DNA of 64,000 nt from CAXBBB01 sp963793245. GTDB taxonomy: Bacteria > Bacteroidota > Rhodothermia > Rhodothermales > BA12. The stretch lies in contig CAWBZG010000005.1 in the NCBI GenBank assembly GCA_963793245.1, forward strand, positions 496,001 through 560,000. Reading direction: 5' to 3'. Positions 50,101 through 58,420 of the stretch are shown piece after piece (positions within the stretch are counted from its first letter, which is position 1; the number at the start of each line of letters is the position of its first letter). The notes below the pieces were generated by a model. That model searched no databases. It was not told the DNA's origin and saw only the letters and a program-made list of their open reading frames with translations. Made by a program: the position numbers and the translations under genes.

Positions 50101-51718
50101 CTTTGCCTGCAACTCCGCTCTCGTCGACCGTCACGCAGTAGGCGCCGGGGACGAGACCTTCGAACAGGTAGGTGCCACCGTTGGCAGTCGTGGCGTCGGC
50201 GACGAATACGTCGTCGCCCGTACCGCATTTGTTGTCCGGGCCGGGCGTGTTGAGCGTCACCTTGACGCCGTCGATGCCGGTTTCGCCCACGTTCTGCGTG
50301 CCGTTGCGGTTGTCGTCGTTGAAGACGGTGTCGCCGATGGTGGCGAAGCAGTCGCCGACGCTCGTTGCCGAGGCCGCGTTGAGGAAGACACTGTCGCCGC
50401 CGTTGGGCGAGGTGACTTTAACGGTGACGTTAGAGACGTTGGCCGGGACGTTCGCGAGCGTCGCGCTGCCCAAGTAGGCTTCGCTGCCGTTGTTCGGGAT
50501 CGTGACCGTCTGCTGCGTCGTGACGCCACCTGCGGTGATGTCGACGATGACGCTGCGGTTGTCGTTTTCGACATCGGTGAGCGCGTAGTTGACCGTGATG
50601 TCACGGGCGCGGCTCGCGGCGGGAAGCGCGATCGTCTCGGTCACCATCGAGGTGCGGTTGACGAAAATGTCGCGCTCGCTGAACAGACCGGCAGCCTGGT
50701 TGCCCGCTCCGCCGTTGCGCACGACGTAGAGGTTGAAGGCGCGCGGCGTCTTCTTGGGCGATCCCTTGCCGCCCGTGTTGACCGTCGCCGTCACCTTGTC
50801 GATGTTCGTGCCACCGTCGAGGCGAACGCGGTAGAAAAACCCTTTGCCCGCGTCCGAAGAGGTCGGAGCCGAGAGGACTTTATACTCGCCGTCGGTTTCG
50901 AACGAGACCGTCGCGGCAGCGTGGTCCTTGACCGTTACCTGGGCGATGATGTAGTCGACGTTCGATGGGTTGGGGATGGCAAGCATCGCAGGATTGACCG
51001 ATGCTGATGAACTGCCCATGCCCATTGCATAGAAGTCGATGGACTGGCCTTGGCCGCCGTTGGCCGAGCAGTTGAATGCAAAGTTGTCGCTGCTTCCGCC
51101 TTTTCCATCCTCGAAGCCTGGAGGCGTTGAAGGCGTGCCGCAATCGTCGGCGCTGTAGGCGGGCGTGAATCCGCGCGAGGACTGCGTATCGCCATTCGTG
51201 TAGAGATCCCATGCGAAGAGCACGCCGCTAGGGTGACCGCTTGTCGTCAACTCAGGAATGACCGGCCCCATGTAGAGGTCGGTCTGCCAAGTGCAAGCGG
51301 GCACATCGATGTTGATCGTGTGCGTTCCCGGTCCATACTTGGCCGTTTTGTTGCGGTAGAGCACCTGGTCCTCAAACGGACTCGCCTCTCCGCCTGGCAG
51401 GGCGTACGAGGTGAAACTGACCTCGACGGGGCAGGCATCGTGCGGCAGTTCAAGCGTGGCCTGTCCAGCAACGACGCTGTTCTTGCTGTTCGCGTTGTAC
51501 TGCTTGAGATCGTTGTAGGTGTACGTCTTACACGTCTGGCTGTTGGAGTATGTCGCCGCGGGAAGCGGCTTTCCTTGGACAGCGTTGACTTCTTCGTAGA
51601 CCGAGCCGCGCATCTCGGGAGAGACGGGGTTAGTCTGGCGCTGCGCAAAGGCCGTCGGAACGACGAGCGCGCAGAGCAGCAGCGCGAACGCATAGGAGCG
51701 CGTTGTGGCGAGAGGCAT
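47191..51718 (-). CDS. Giant secreted surface protein with SdrD-B-like, DUF11 and T9SS sorting domains (frame broken near 49565)
   Basis: About 1,508 aa when one extra C near 49565 is removed (VIA/GAYYPNTGRWDLEATSSNKLP). Signal peptide MPLATTRSYAFALLLCALVVPTAFA, then large beta-rich regions. An SdrD B-like domain follows (IGDTVFNDDNRNGTQNVGETGIDGVKVTL), then three DUF11-type repeats (TKTVDNATPIQGDNVTFTI..., the one carrying the frame break, and LDKSVDKPAPQKGDVVTFTIRVDNRG...). A carbohydrate-binding-like region (around 47500-47900) precedes a type A T9SS C-terminal sorting domain (NAPNPFAGRTDIRFTLP...TAGVYLYRLITPSG). It is probably exported by the type IX system and displayed or released as an adhesin-like protein. 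Confidence 0.85.
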
Positions 51719-52140
51719 GTGGGTGAAGGAGGAGAGAGAGGAAATAGCCCTCGACTTCAAAGCCTCCGTAGGATGGAAGCGAGAGCAGAGGGACGATGAC
51801 GAAGCGAGGCTTCTGTATGGCTACCCACCCTTGCACAACATCCGTACCACCAGTGAGACACTGACCCAAAAACGTCCTCCAGATCCCCTAAATGCCGTTT
51901 TTACATTCCGGTATTGAGACGAGCCTCTGTTTTTCCAGCGTCTCATCTCAGGACGAGACGCCCACGATCCGCTCGGTCTCATTCTGATTTCTTGATGCCG
52001 ATGGCGCGCGGAAGACGCCCTATTCGATTCCACGCGCGACATCGGCTCGCCACGGTTGACACCGGAGCGTCGCATCGGGTACCTTTCCAAGTCGGGTTCC
52101 GTCTCGACACACCGCCCCTCTTCTCCTGCCGCCGACCTCT
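51719..52140. other. 422-bp divergent intergenic region
   Basis: This space lies between the giant surface protein (minus) and the GAF/GGDEF-like gene (plus). It holds no convincing gene. It contains GAGACG at 51916 and CGTCTC-N10-GAGACG at 51939-51960, and a promoter-like TTG/TACCTTTC pair at 52056-52087 for the plus-strand gene. Confidence 0.4.
52056..52087 (+). promoter_or_regulatory. Candidate promoter of the GAF/GGDEF-like gene
   Basis: TTG at 52056-52058 (part of TTGACA) and TACCTTTC at 52080-52087, spaced by 21 bases, fit the Bacteroidota -33/-7 pattern with one mismatch at the last base. The downstream GTG start is 53 bases further on. Confidence 0.45.
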
Positions 52141-53454
52141 GTGCCCGCCTCTCTGCCCGAAGACTGGATGCTATACGCTGCGGCGATCCTGTTTGCGCTC
52201 GTCCTAGTCGGTAGCATTATCGCAGCAGTCTCGAACCGCCGCTCGTCTCGGCGCAAAGGCCGTGGCGATAGTCTACCCTCCGCTCTGGCAGCAGGGGCAC
52301 CGAGCGACGGCATCGTCTCGCCGGTACGTCCCCGAGGAACGGTCAGCCAGGAAGACGGAAAGCCCGAGGGTCCACCACCGCCCGTCCCCGGCTCGGCTCC
52401 GTCTGCTCCGAAAACCGTGACGCCTGAACCCGACACACCGACGCTCCAGCAACTCACCAAGTCGGTCGCCCGTGTGCGGTCTGAAACGCCGCGTGACCCC
52501 GACAGCGTGACGCCCGAGCAGGCCGCTTTCGCCGCACGCGCTCACCTGGTCAAGTCGCTCTTGTTTTCGTCGGGCGCCCAGACGATCTGCGTGCTACGTC
52601 ACCAAGACGGACGCTACACCGTCGTCCAAATGGCCTCGCGCAACGTGTTTGCCCACGGCCCAGCATCAAAACGCTCGTTCCTCGACCGGACGGCCTTAGG
52701 CCCTGACGAAGCGGGCGAGATCGCGCGCTACCGCGTCGGATCCCAGTTGACGCGGAGTGCGCTGCAATACTATAAGGAGGAGTTGGATATCCGCGAGGTC
52801 GTCTCGACGCGCTTCCGGCTGGGCGGCGTGGATCACCTGCTGCTCGCCGACACGGTCGACGAAGGCACTCTCGACGGCGAACGCATCGAACGCCTGCTCC
52901 TGTCGACAGCTCACGCGATGGAGATCGCCTCCGGCGACGTGGATACGTTCAAACCGCTGCCTCCCATCGCCAAGCCTGCAGCCGCGACGAAAGCGAAGGA
53001 GACCCCACAGATAGCTACGACCGACACGCTGGACGTGCCGATCAGCGACGACACCCCGCTCCGCCCGCGCCGCGACATCATCGCCGAGGAGTTGGACATC
53101 GAAGGCCCCTTCGCGCTGGCGATGCTGCACCTCGCCGAAGAGGAAGGCGAGTCTGTCGAGCCATCCGAAGAGCGCGATGCCCGATTCGAGGCGAGCGTAC
53201 GCGAAATCGCCGCCGGGCACCGCGTCGAAGTGTTTGGCGAACTCCAATACGGCGTCTTCGTCCGCGACTCCGTCGATGCCATCGAAGCGTGGATCGGGGC
53301 GGCACACCAGGCGCTCAACGCACCCGAGGGCACGCGCGTCATCGTCGGCGGCGCGCTGCGAGGCGAGGACACGTCGCCCGACTTGCTCCGTGAAGACGCA
53401 ACCGCCGCACTTGAAGCCGCCTACCGCGAGGGCGAACCCATACTTTACAGCTAA
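52141..53454 (+). CDS. Membrane-anchored GAF-like protein with degenerate GGDEF-like C-terminus
   Basis: A 437-aa protein with a GTG start. One TM helix (about 11-30) and a long Pro-rich linker (35-110) lead to a GAF-like alpha/beta domain (about 125-270: QTICVLRHQDGRYTVVQMASRN, VVSTRFRLGGVDHLLLADTVDE). The C-terminal region (about 320-437) follows the secondary-structure rhythm of GGDEF domains, ending in SPDLLREDATAALEAAYREGEPILY (compare 'eLL..AD.ALY.AK..G.n'). The GGDEF loop itself is replaced by VFGELQYGVFV, so it is unlikely to make c-di-GMP. A sensory role is inferred. Confidence 0.6.
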   Translation: MPASLPEDWMLYAAAILFALVLVGSIIAAVSNRRSSRRKGRGDSLPSALAAGAPSDGIVSPVRPRGTVSQEDGKPEGPPPPVPGSAPSAPKTVTPEPDTPTLQQLTKSVARVRSETPRDPDSVTPEQAAFAARAHLVKSLLFSSGAQTICVLRHQDGRYTVVQMASRNVFAHGPASKRSFLDRTALGPDEAGEIARYRVGSQLTRSALQYYKEELDIREVVSTRFRLGGVDHLLLADTVDEGTLDGERIERLLLSTAHAMEIASGDVDTFKPLPPIAKPAAATKAKETPQIATTDTLDVPISDDTPLRPRRDIIAEELDIEGPFALAMLHLAEEEGESVEPSEERDARFEASVREIAAGHRVEVFGELQYGVFVRDSVDAIEAWIGAAHQALNAPEGTRVIVGGALRGEDTSPDLLREDATAALEAAYREGEPILYS

Positions 53455-53492
53455 TCGCGCACGCTCCCTCGCGCCTCACCATCCCCTTGCCT

Positions 53493-54668
53493 GTGACCGA
53501 CTCCAACGCTTCGCTCTTCGTCACCGTCGTCCTAGACGGTGTCGGCATCGGAGCACTACCCGATGCCGCCGATTATGGCGAAACCGACTGCGACACGCTG
53601 GGCAACATCGCCGAGCAGCGCCCGATGCGCCTGCCGATCCTGCAAGCACTCGGCATAGGCCACACGCGCCCGATCAAGGGCATATCGCCCGTCTTGCGTC
53701 CACGCGCTTCGTACGGCAAGATGGCCGAGCAGTCCGCCGGAATGGACTCGACGAGCGGGCACTGGGAGTTGGCCGGACTGCAACTCGCGACACCGTTTCC
53801 GACCTACCCGGAAGGCCTGCCCCAACCGCTGCTCGACGCGTTCCAAGAGGCCATCGGAGCGAGCGACATCATCGGCGGCGAACCGGCGAGCGGGACCGAC
53901 ATCATCGCCCGCTACGGAGACGAGCACCGCAAAACGGCACACCCTATCGTCTACACGTCGGCGGATAGCGTCTTTCAGATCGCCGCGCACACCGACGTTA
54001 CGCCGCTCGAAACGCTCTACCGCTGGTGTCGCATCGCACGCGAGCAGGTCTGCGTCGGCGACCACGCCGTGGGTAGGGTCATCGCCCGCCCGTTCAACGG
54101 GGAGTCAGGAGCGTACGAACGGCTGGACTCGCAGCGCCGCGATTTTGCGATGCCGCCTCCGCGCCCGGCCCTCCCCCAGGTGCTGCAGCGCAACGGCGTG
54201 CAGACTGTCGCCGTCGGCAAGATCTACGACCTGTTCGCGGGCGTCGGCTTCAATAGAGCGCACAAGACGGACGACAACGCCGACGGCATCGAGCAGACGA
54301 TCCAGGCGATGGAGGCTGCGCGCGGCATGAACCGCCCGACGTTCATCTGGACCAACCTGGTCGACTTCGACTCCAAGTACGGCCACCGCAACGACGTAGA
54401 AGGCTTCGCCCAGGCCCTAGAAGCGTTCGACACCGCCCTGCCTCGCTTGGTCGCCGCGCTGCCCAAAGGCGGACGCCTGCTCATCACCGCAGATCACGGC
54501 AACGACCCTACGACGCCGTCGACCGACCACAACCGCGAGTACGTTCCCGTCCTCTACTACGGCGACGGCAACCCGCGCGACCTGGGCACACGTCCGACGT
54601 TCGCCGACCACGCCGCGACCGTCGCGAACTACTTCGGCGTTGAGATGGCCGCAGGGACAGCGTTTTAG
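53493..54668 (+). CDS. deoB: Phosphopentomutase DeoB
   Basis: Interconverts (deoxy)ribose-1-phosphate and ribose-5-phosphate in nucleoside salvage. Alkaline-phosphatase-fold motifs are all visible: VVLDGVGIGALPDA (metal Asp), MAEQSAGMDSTSGHWEL (with the phosphorylated Thr region), TADSVFQIAAHTDV, NLVDFDSKYGHRND and LLITADHGNDPTTPSTDHNREYVPVLYY. The 391-aa product is complete. The start is set at the GTG 53493 (MTDSNASLFVTVVLDG); a TTG at 53487 is also possible. The ydeI-like gene follows after 4 bases. Confidence 0.95.
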   Translation: MTDSNASLFVTVVLDGVGIGALPDAADYGETDCDTLGNIAEQRPMRLPILQALGIGHTRPIKGISPVLRPRASYGKMAEQSAGMDSTSGHWELAGLQLATPFPTYPEGLPQPLLDAFQEAIGASDIIGGEPASGTDIIARYGDEHRKTAHPIVYTSADSVFQIAAHTDVTPLETLYRWCRIAREQVCVGDHAVGRVIARPFNGESGAYERLDSQRRDFAMPPPRPALPQVLQRNGVQTVAVGKIYDLFAGVGFNRAHKTDDNADGIEQTIQAMEAARGMNRPTFIWTNLVDFDSKYGHRNDVEGFAQALEAFDTALPRLVAALPKGGRLLITADHGNDPTTPSTDHNREYVPVLYYGDGNPRDLGTRPTFADHAATVANYFGVEMAAGTAF

Positions 54669-54672
54669 TCCG

Positions 54673-55293
54673 GTGGGCGGAGACACCGACGCGTTTGCCG
54701 ATCTCGACGGCGCTCCCAACAACGCCGTCCATCCGCTGACTCGGGGTGCGTGGCGCGTGTGGTTGTCCGAGCATCACGAGACAGCCGATAACGTCTGGTT
54801 CGTCTACTACAAAAAGGCGACCGGCAAGCCCGTCGTCACCTACGACGAATCGGTTGAAGAAGCCCTCTGCTTCGGCTGGGTCGACAGCCTGCCGCGCAAG
54901 CTGGACGACGAGCGGTCGATGCTCTACTTCGCCCCGCGCAAGAGCGGAAGCAACTGGTCGCGCCTCAACAAAGAGCGCATCGCCCGACTCGAAGCCGAGG
55001 GGAAGATGTCAGCCTCAGGATCCGTTCTGGTCGAGCAGGCCAAACGCGACAAGAGCTGGAACGCCCTGGACGACGTTGAAGACCTCATCGTCCCCGACGA
55101 CCTCGCCGCCGCGCTAGCCGACGCTCCGCCCGCTCGCGCACACTGGGACGCCTTTCCTCCGTCGACGCGCAAAGGCATCCTCGAATGGATTCTCAACGCC
55201 AAGCGCCCGACTACGCGGCAGAAGCGCATCGATGAGACGACTCGACTCGCGCAGCAGAACAAGCGCGCGAATCAGTGGCCGCGAGAAGGATGA
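54673..55293 (+). CDS. YdeI/OmpD-associated family protein
   Basis: A 206-aa product, GTG start 4 bases after the deoB stop. Diagnostic phrases: WRVWLSEHHETADNVWFVYYKKATGKPVVTYDESVEEALCFGWVDSLPRKLDDERSMLYFAPRKSGSNWSRLNKERIARLEAEGKM and FPPSTRKGILEWILNAKRPTTRQKRIDETTRLA. The family is linked in E. coli to resistance to cationic peptides/bacteriocin uptake, but the molecular role is unknown. Its stop overlaps the following small gene (ATGA). Confidence 0.88.
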   Translation: MGGDTDAFADLDGAPNNAVHPLTRGAWRVWLSEHHETADNVWFVYYKKATGKPVVTYDESVEEALCFGWVDSLPRKLDDERSMLYFAPRKSGSNWSRLNKERIARLEAEGKMSASGSVLVEQAKRDKSWNALDDVEDLIVPDDLAAALADAPPARAHWDAFPPSTRKGILEWILNAKRPTTRQKRIDETTRLAQQNKRANQWPREG

Positions 55294-55601
55294 GCAAGGT
55301 CGCATTTTACCGCACTGTTTCGGAGGTGGAATATCAGCAAATCAGACAAACTCGCTCACTCCTCGCACGCAGCATGGAAGGCAAACACGTGTGGGAGAGT
55401 CGGGGCGACGCAGAGGTGTTCGCCTCGAGATCCGGTGATCATTACGAACCCGATGGATATCGCATCGTTGGCGTCAGTATTCCTGACCACTTGTTGACTT
55501 CTGTTTACCGATGGCCTCGACTCGACGGAATCGGGCCTGCACGATTCATACCGGCGGACTTGCTCCCACGCTGTCACGTATTCTTTCTCGACGAACCATG
55601 A
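55290..55601 (+). CDS. Small unknown protein, possible toxin-like domain
   Basis: A 103-aa product from the ATG overlapping the ydeI-like stop. It reads VAFYRTVSEVEYQQIRQTRSLLARSMEGKHVWESRGDAEVFASR...YRIVGVSIPDHLLTSVYRWPRLDGIG. The pattern 'fR.vs..Ey..i...g.f......meGK.f.es...A..w' followed by 'ivgv.ip' recalls small domains often seen as toxin C-termini, but no named family can be assigned. It overlaps the next small gene by 4 bases. Its A+T content is visibly higher than its neighbours', suggesting recent arrival. Confidence 0.6.
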   Translation: MSKVAFYRTVSEVEYQQIRQTRSLLARSMEGKHVWESRGDAEVFASRSGDHYEPDGYRIVGVSIPDHLLTSVYRWPRLDGIGPARFIPADLLPRCHVFFLDEP

Positions 55602-55897
55602 CGCACGCCACCGCACGCCTTCGCTGGCAGATTGACCGCGCGACGCGCTCGCTTCCCGAATCGGGGTATTCAGCCCCTGCTGTCTTCGACGACGCCGACA
55701 GTGCAGAGGCCTGGAGCTTAGTCGTGATTCCTGAGCAGCAACGCGGGACGGAAGAGTTGGCGCTGATCCACTTCCTCGTTGACGACGGGCCTAGCCACCT
55801 GCTTCGGACAGGCGCTGCGTTCTCGCTTCGGGAAGGCCCGGCTACAATCGCACATGGAGAAGTCACCGCTGTCTTCGAACTCGCTCTGGCTGCATAG
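55598..55897 (+). CDS. Small beta-rich unknown protein paired with the preceding gene
   Basis: A 99-aa product. The C-terminal half (ELALIHFLVDDGPSHLLRTGAAFSLREGPATIAHGEVTAVFEL) is reminiscent of the third domain of EF-Tu-like proteins (a short beta barrel with 'L..G..F.L.EG...a.G.V'). It is coupled to the preceding ORF by ATGA. The pair could be a toxin-immunity or toxin-antitoxin unit, but this rests only on gene arrangement. It is convergent with the antiporter gene, with only 5 bases between their stops. Confidence 0.6.
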   Translation: MTHATARLRWQIDRATRSLPESGYSAPAVFDDADSAEAWSLVVIPEQQRGTEELALIHFLVDDGPSHLLRTGAAFSLREGPATIAHGEVTAVFELALAA

Positions 55898-55902
55898 TCA
55901 CA

Positions 55903-57322
55903 TCACACCAGCGCTCCGGCCAACGCGAACAGCACGACGCTGACGCCTGCGATGGCTAAGCCGTAGGGGAGCTGCGTGTTGACGTGGTCGACGTGGTCGG
56001 CGGCGGCGGACATGGATGAGATGATGCTCGTATCCGAGAGCGGCGAGCAGTAATCGCCGAAGACGCCGCCGGAGAGGACGGCGCCTAGCATCAGTGCGGG
56101 CGACAGGCCCAGCGACTCGGCGACGGGCAGGGCGATGGGCACGAGGATCGCGAACCCGGTCCATGACGAGCCCAAGCGTGAATGAGACGAAGCAGCCCAG
56201 CAGGAAGACGACGGGCGCGACGAGCCAAGCCGGAATGCCGTCGCCCATCAGACTCGCCACGAATGGGCCGATCTCCAGGGCGCGCGACACCTGCCCGAGC
56301 GCAAACGCGAACACGATTAGCAGCGTCACGCCCACCAGTCCGGCGCTGCCTTTGAGGACCAAGTCCGTCGACTGCGACAGCGTCAGGATGCGGCGTCCGG
56401 GCAGGGCGTAGAGAACCATCGCCGTTCCGATCGACAGGCCGACGGCCCAGAGGACTGATGTCGAACCGGACCCAGCGGTCAGATCGCCTTCGCCCGTGAT
56501 CCACAGGCCGATGAAGACCATCGCGACGAGTACGAGGATTGGCAAGAAGAGGTCGATGGGGCTGCGCGGCGAATGCTCGACGGGAGGCAGGTGCGAGACT
56601 TCGTCGGACACGAGCGGGGTCGCGCCGGGGCGTAGCAGTTGGCCAGTCTCTCGGGCGCGGATTTCGGCGCGTCGCATCGGGCCGAAGCCCCAACCGGTGA
56701 TGGCGGTGAACAAGGCGAACAGGACGGCGCCCCACGCGAAGAAGTTGAAGCCCAGACCCGCTGCCAGCAGTCCGATGCTGGCGTCGTCGGCGACTCCCTG
56801 CGTCGCCAGCAGGCCGAGCACGTAGGCGCCCCATCCGTTGAGCGGGATCATCATGCAGACCGGCGCGCTCGTCGCGTCGCAGTAGAACGCCAGCTTTTCG
56901 CGCGGCAGGTTGAGCTTGTCGAAGAACGGTCGGGCCACGGCGCCGGTCGTCAGGCACGTGATCGACGACTCGACAAAGATCGACAGGCCGACGAAAAACG
57001 CCAGCAGTTCGGCGCCCCGGCGCGTCTGCCCCCACCCGCGTCGCTGCGCCCACTCGACAAACCCGGCGACGCCGCCCGACGCCTGCACCAGCGCGATCAG
57101 CCCGCCGACGAGCAGGCAGAACAGCACGATGCGCACGTTGCCCGCATCGGCGAACACGGCGACCATCTGATCGGCCAACTCGCGCAGCCCCAGCAGCGGA
57201 TTGCCGCCGACCAGAATCGTCGTGCCCAGCCACAATCCGGCGAAGAGCGAGAGGTAGACTTGCCGCGTCGTCAGCGCGAGTCCGATGGCGAGGATGGGCG
57301 GAAGGAGGACAATCCAGTCCAT
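55903..57322 (-). CDS. NhaC-family Na+/H+ antiporter, frame broken near 56172
   Basis: Polytopic transporter of about 472 aa. Motifs: QVYLSLFAGLWLGTTILVGG, SSITCLTTGAVARPFFDKLNLPREKLAFYCDATSAPVCMMIPLNGWGAY and, after the frame shift, SSWTGFAILVPIALPVAESLGLSPALMLGAVLSGGVFGDYCSPLSDTSIISSMSAAADHVDHV. The last stretch is strongly diagnostic of the NhaC/YheL family. Removing one G of a GGG run near 56172 joins ...FVSFTLG to SSWTGFAI. The start at 57322 (MDWIVLLPPILAIG) is chosen; an ATG at 57358 is possible. Confidence 0.88.
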
Positions 57323-57422
57323 GAGCAGCGGGATAGGGGAGTCGCCAAAAGTAGGCATCCGAGCGCGGTGCCGATCCGTTCGCGCCAACGTGCGTTTCAA
57401 TTGGAGCAATCAACTCCGACCG

Positions 57423-58052
57423 ATGGACTTACTTACCGACGCCCCAACCGCCGAGATCACCAACCGCGTGGCCGAGAGCGCCATCAGAGTGTTCGACCTC
57501 GCCGGACTCTGGGATGATGCTCAGATCGACGAGATCGACATGGAGCCGTTTCTGTTCAAAGGCCTCGTCCTCCGCGAGCGCGACTTCCGCGATCAGGTCA
57601 AAGCCTACGAGTGGCAGCAGCACGCCGGTCATCACGTCGCCCTGTTCTGCTCGACTGACGCCATCGTACCGACGTGGGCGTGGATGCTGATCGGCAGCAA
57701 ACTCGAAGGCGTCGCCGCCAGCGTCACGCACGGACGTAGGGCCGACGTGAGCCGCGAGTTCTATGCCCGCGCCCTCGCCCAAGTCGACTGGTCCGCCTAC
57801 GACGACGCCATCGTCGTGATCAAAGGCTGCGGCTCGGCTGTCGTGCCGACGAGCGCCTACGTCGAGGCCACGCAGCAGATGATGCGCGTCGCTCGCAAGT
57901 TGATGTATGGCGAGCCGTGTTCGTCCGTCCCGCTGTGGCGTAAACCCAAAGCCAAACCTGCCATGCGGACGACGGCTCAGGTGGGCACGCTCAAGCCGAT
58001 GCCCTTTGCGACTGACGGCGACACCTGCGACCCAGCGACAGGGGTGTGCTGA
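57423..58052 (+). CDS. DUF2480 family protein
   Basis: A 209-aa protein. EITNRVAESAIRVFDLAGLWDDAQIDEIDMEPFLFKGLVLRERDFRDQVKAYEWQQHAGHHVALFCSTDAIVPTWAWMLIGSKLE is the conserved core of DUF2480, a family essentially confined to Bacteroidota. YDDAIVVIKGCGS and TQQMMRVARKLMYGEPCSSVPLWR follow. Several conserved cysteines (Cys near 'KGCG' and 'EPCSSVP') and an extra C-terminal Cys pair suggest metal or redox chemistry, though no function is known. It is divergent from the antiporter. Confidence 0.87.
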   Translation: MDLLTDAPTAEITNRVAESAIRVFDLAGLWDDAQIDEIDMEPFLFKGLVLRERDFRDQVKAYEWQQHAGHHVALFCSTDAIVPTWAWMLIGSKLEGVAASVTHGRRADVSREFYARALAQVDWSAYDDAIVVIKGCGSAVVPTSAYVEATQQMMRVARKLMYGEPCSSVPLWRKPKAKPAMRTTAQVGTLKPMPFATDGDTCDPATGVC

Positions 58053-58107
58053 GATGGCTCGACAGGCGTACGGGTTTGATTTAAACGGCGGCACAGTCGG
58101 TACGTTC

Positions 58108-58143
58108 GGAGATCGCCGCGTCGCTTCGCTCCTCGCGATGACA
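58108..58143. repeat. Dispersed repeat (GGAGATCGCC...CTTCGCTC...CGCGATGACA type)
   Basis: Imperfect dyad built around CGCTTCGCTCC with ends GATCGCCGCG and CGCGATGACA, related to 43204-43231. It lies just before the 240-bp repeat copy B. Translated in reverse frames such elements give spurious peptides, so no gene is called here. Confidence 0.6.
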
Positions 58144-58172
58144 AGGTGGAGGATTGGAATGATGAGGCTTGC

Positions 58173-58417
58173 AAGTGAGAGGAAAGAGGAGAAGTCGGCC
58201 TGATCTCGGTCCGGCGAAAAAGACGCAGAGTGGAGAGAGCGGCCGCATTTGTCCTGTTTGAGCGCCAGCGAGTTTGGACAAGTGCAGCGAACGCAGCGCC
58301 GCGTCCGCCGGACCGAGTCCAGCCTTGATGTTTTGCTTCTTGGAGCCTGTCCTAAGCGAAGTCGAAGGGATCAAGCGAAAAGAAGGCCCAGCGCAGCGAC
58401 AAGCAGAAGAGAAACCC
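58173..58417 (+). repeat. Dispersed ~240-bp repeat, copy B
   Basis: Counterpart of 38636-38903 in opposite orientation, ending 4 bases before the rqcH start codon. Most similarity lies in AGCCTTGATGTTTTGCTTCT, GCCTGTCCTAAGCGAAGTCG and GAAGGCCCAGCGCAGCG; gaps of up to ~25 bases occur where copy A carries extra sequence. It fills the non-coding gap between DUF2480 and rqcH. Confidence 0.75.
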
Positions 58418-58420
58418 GCC

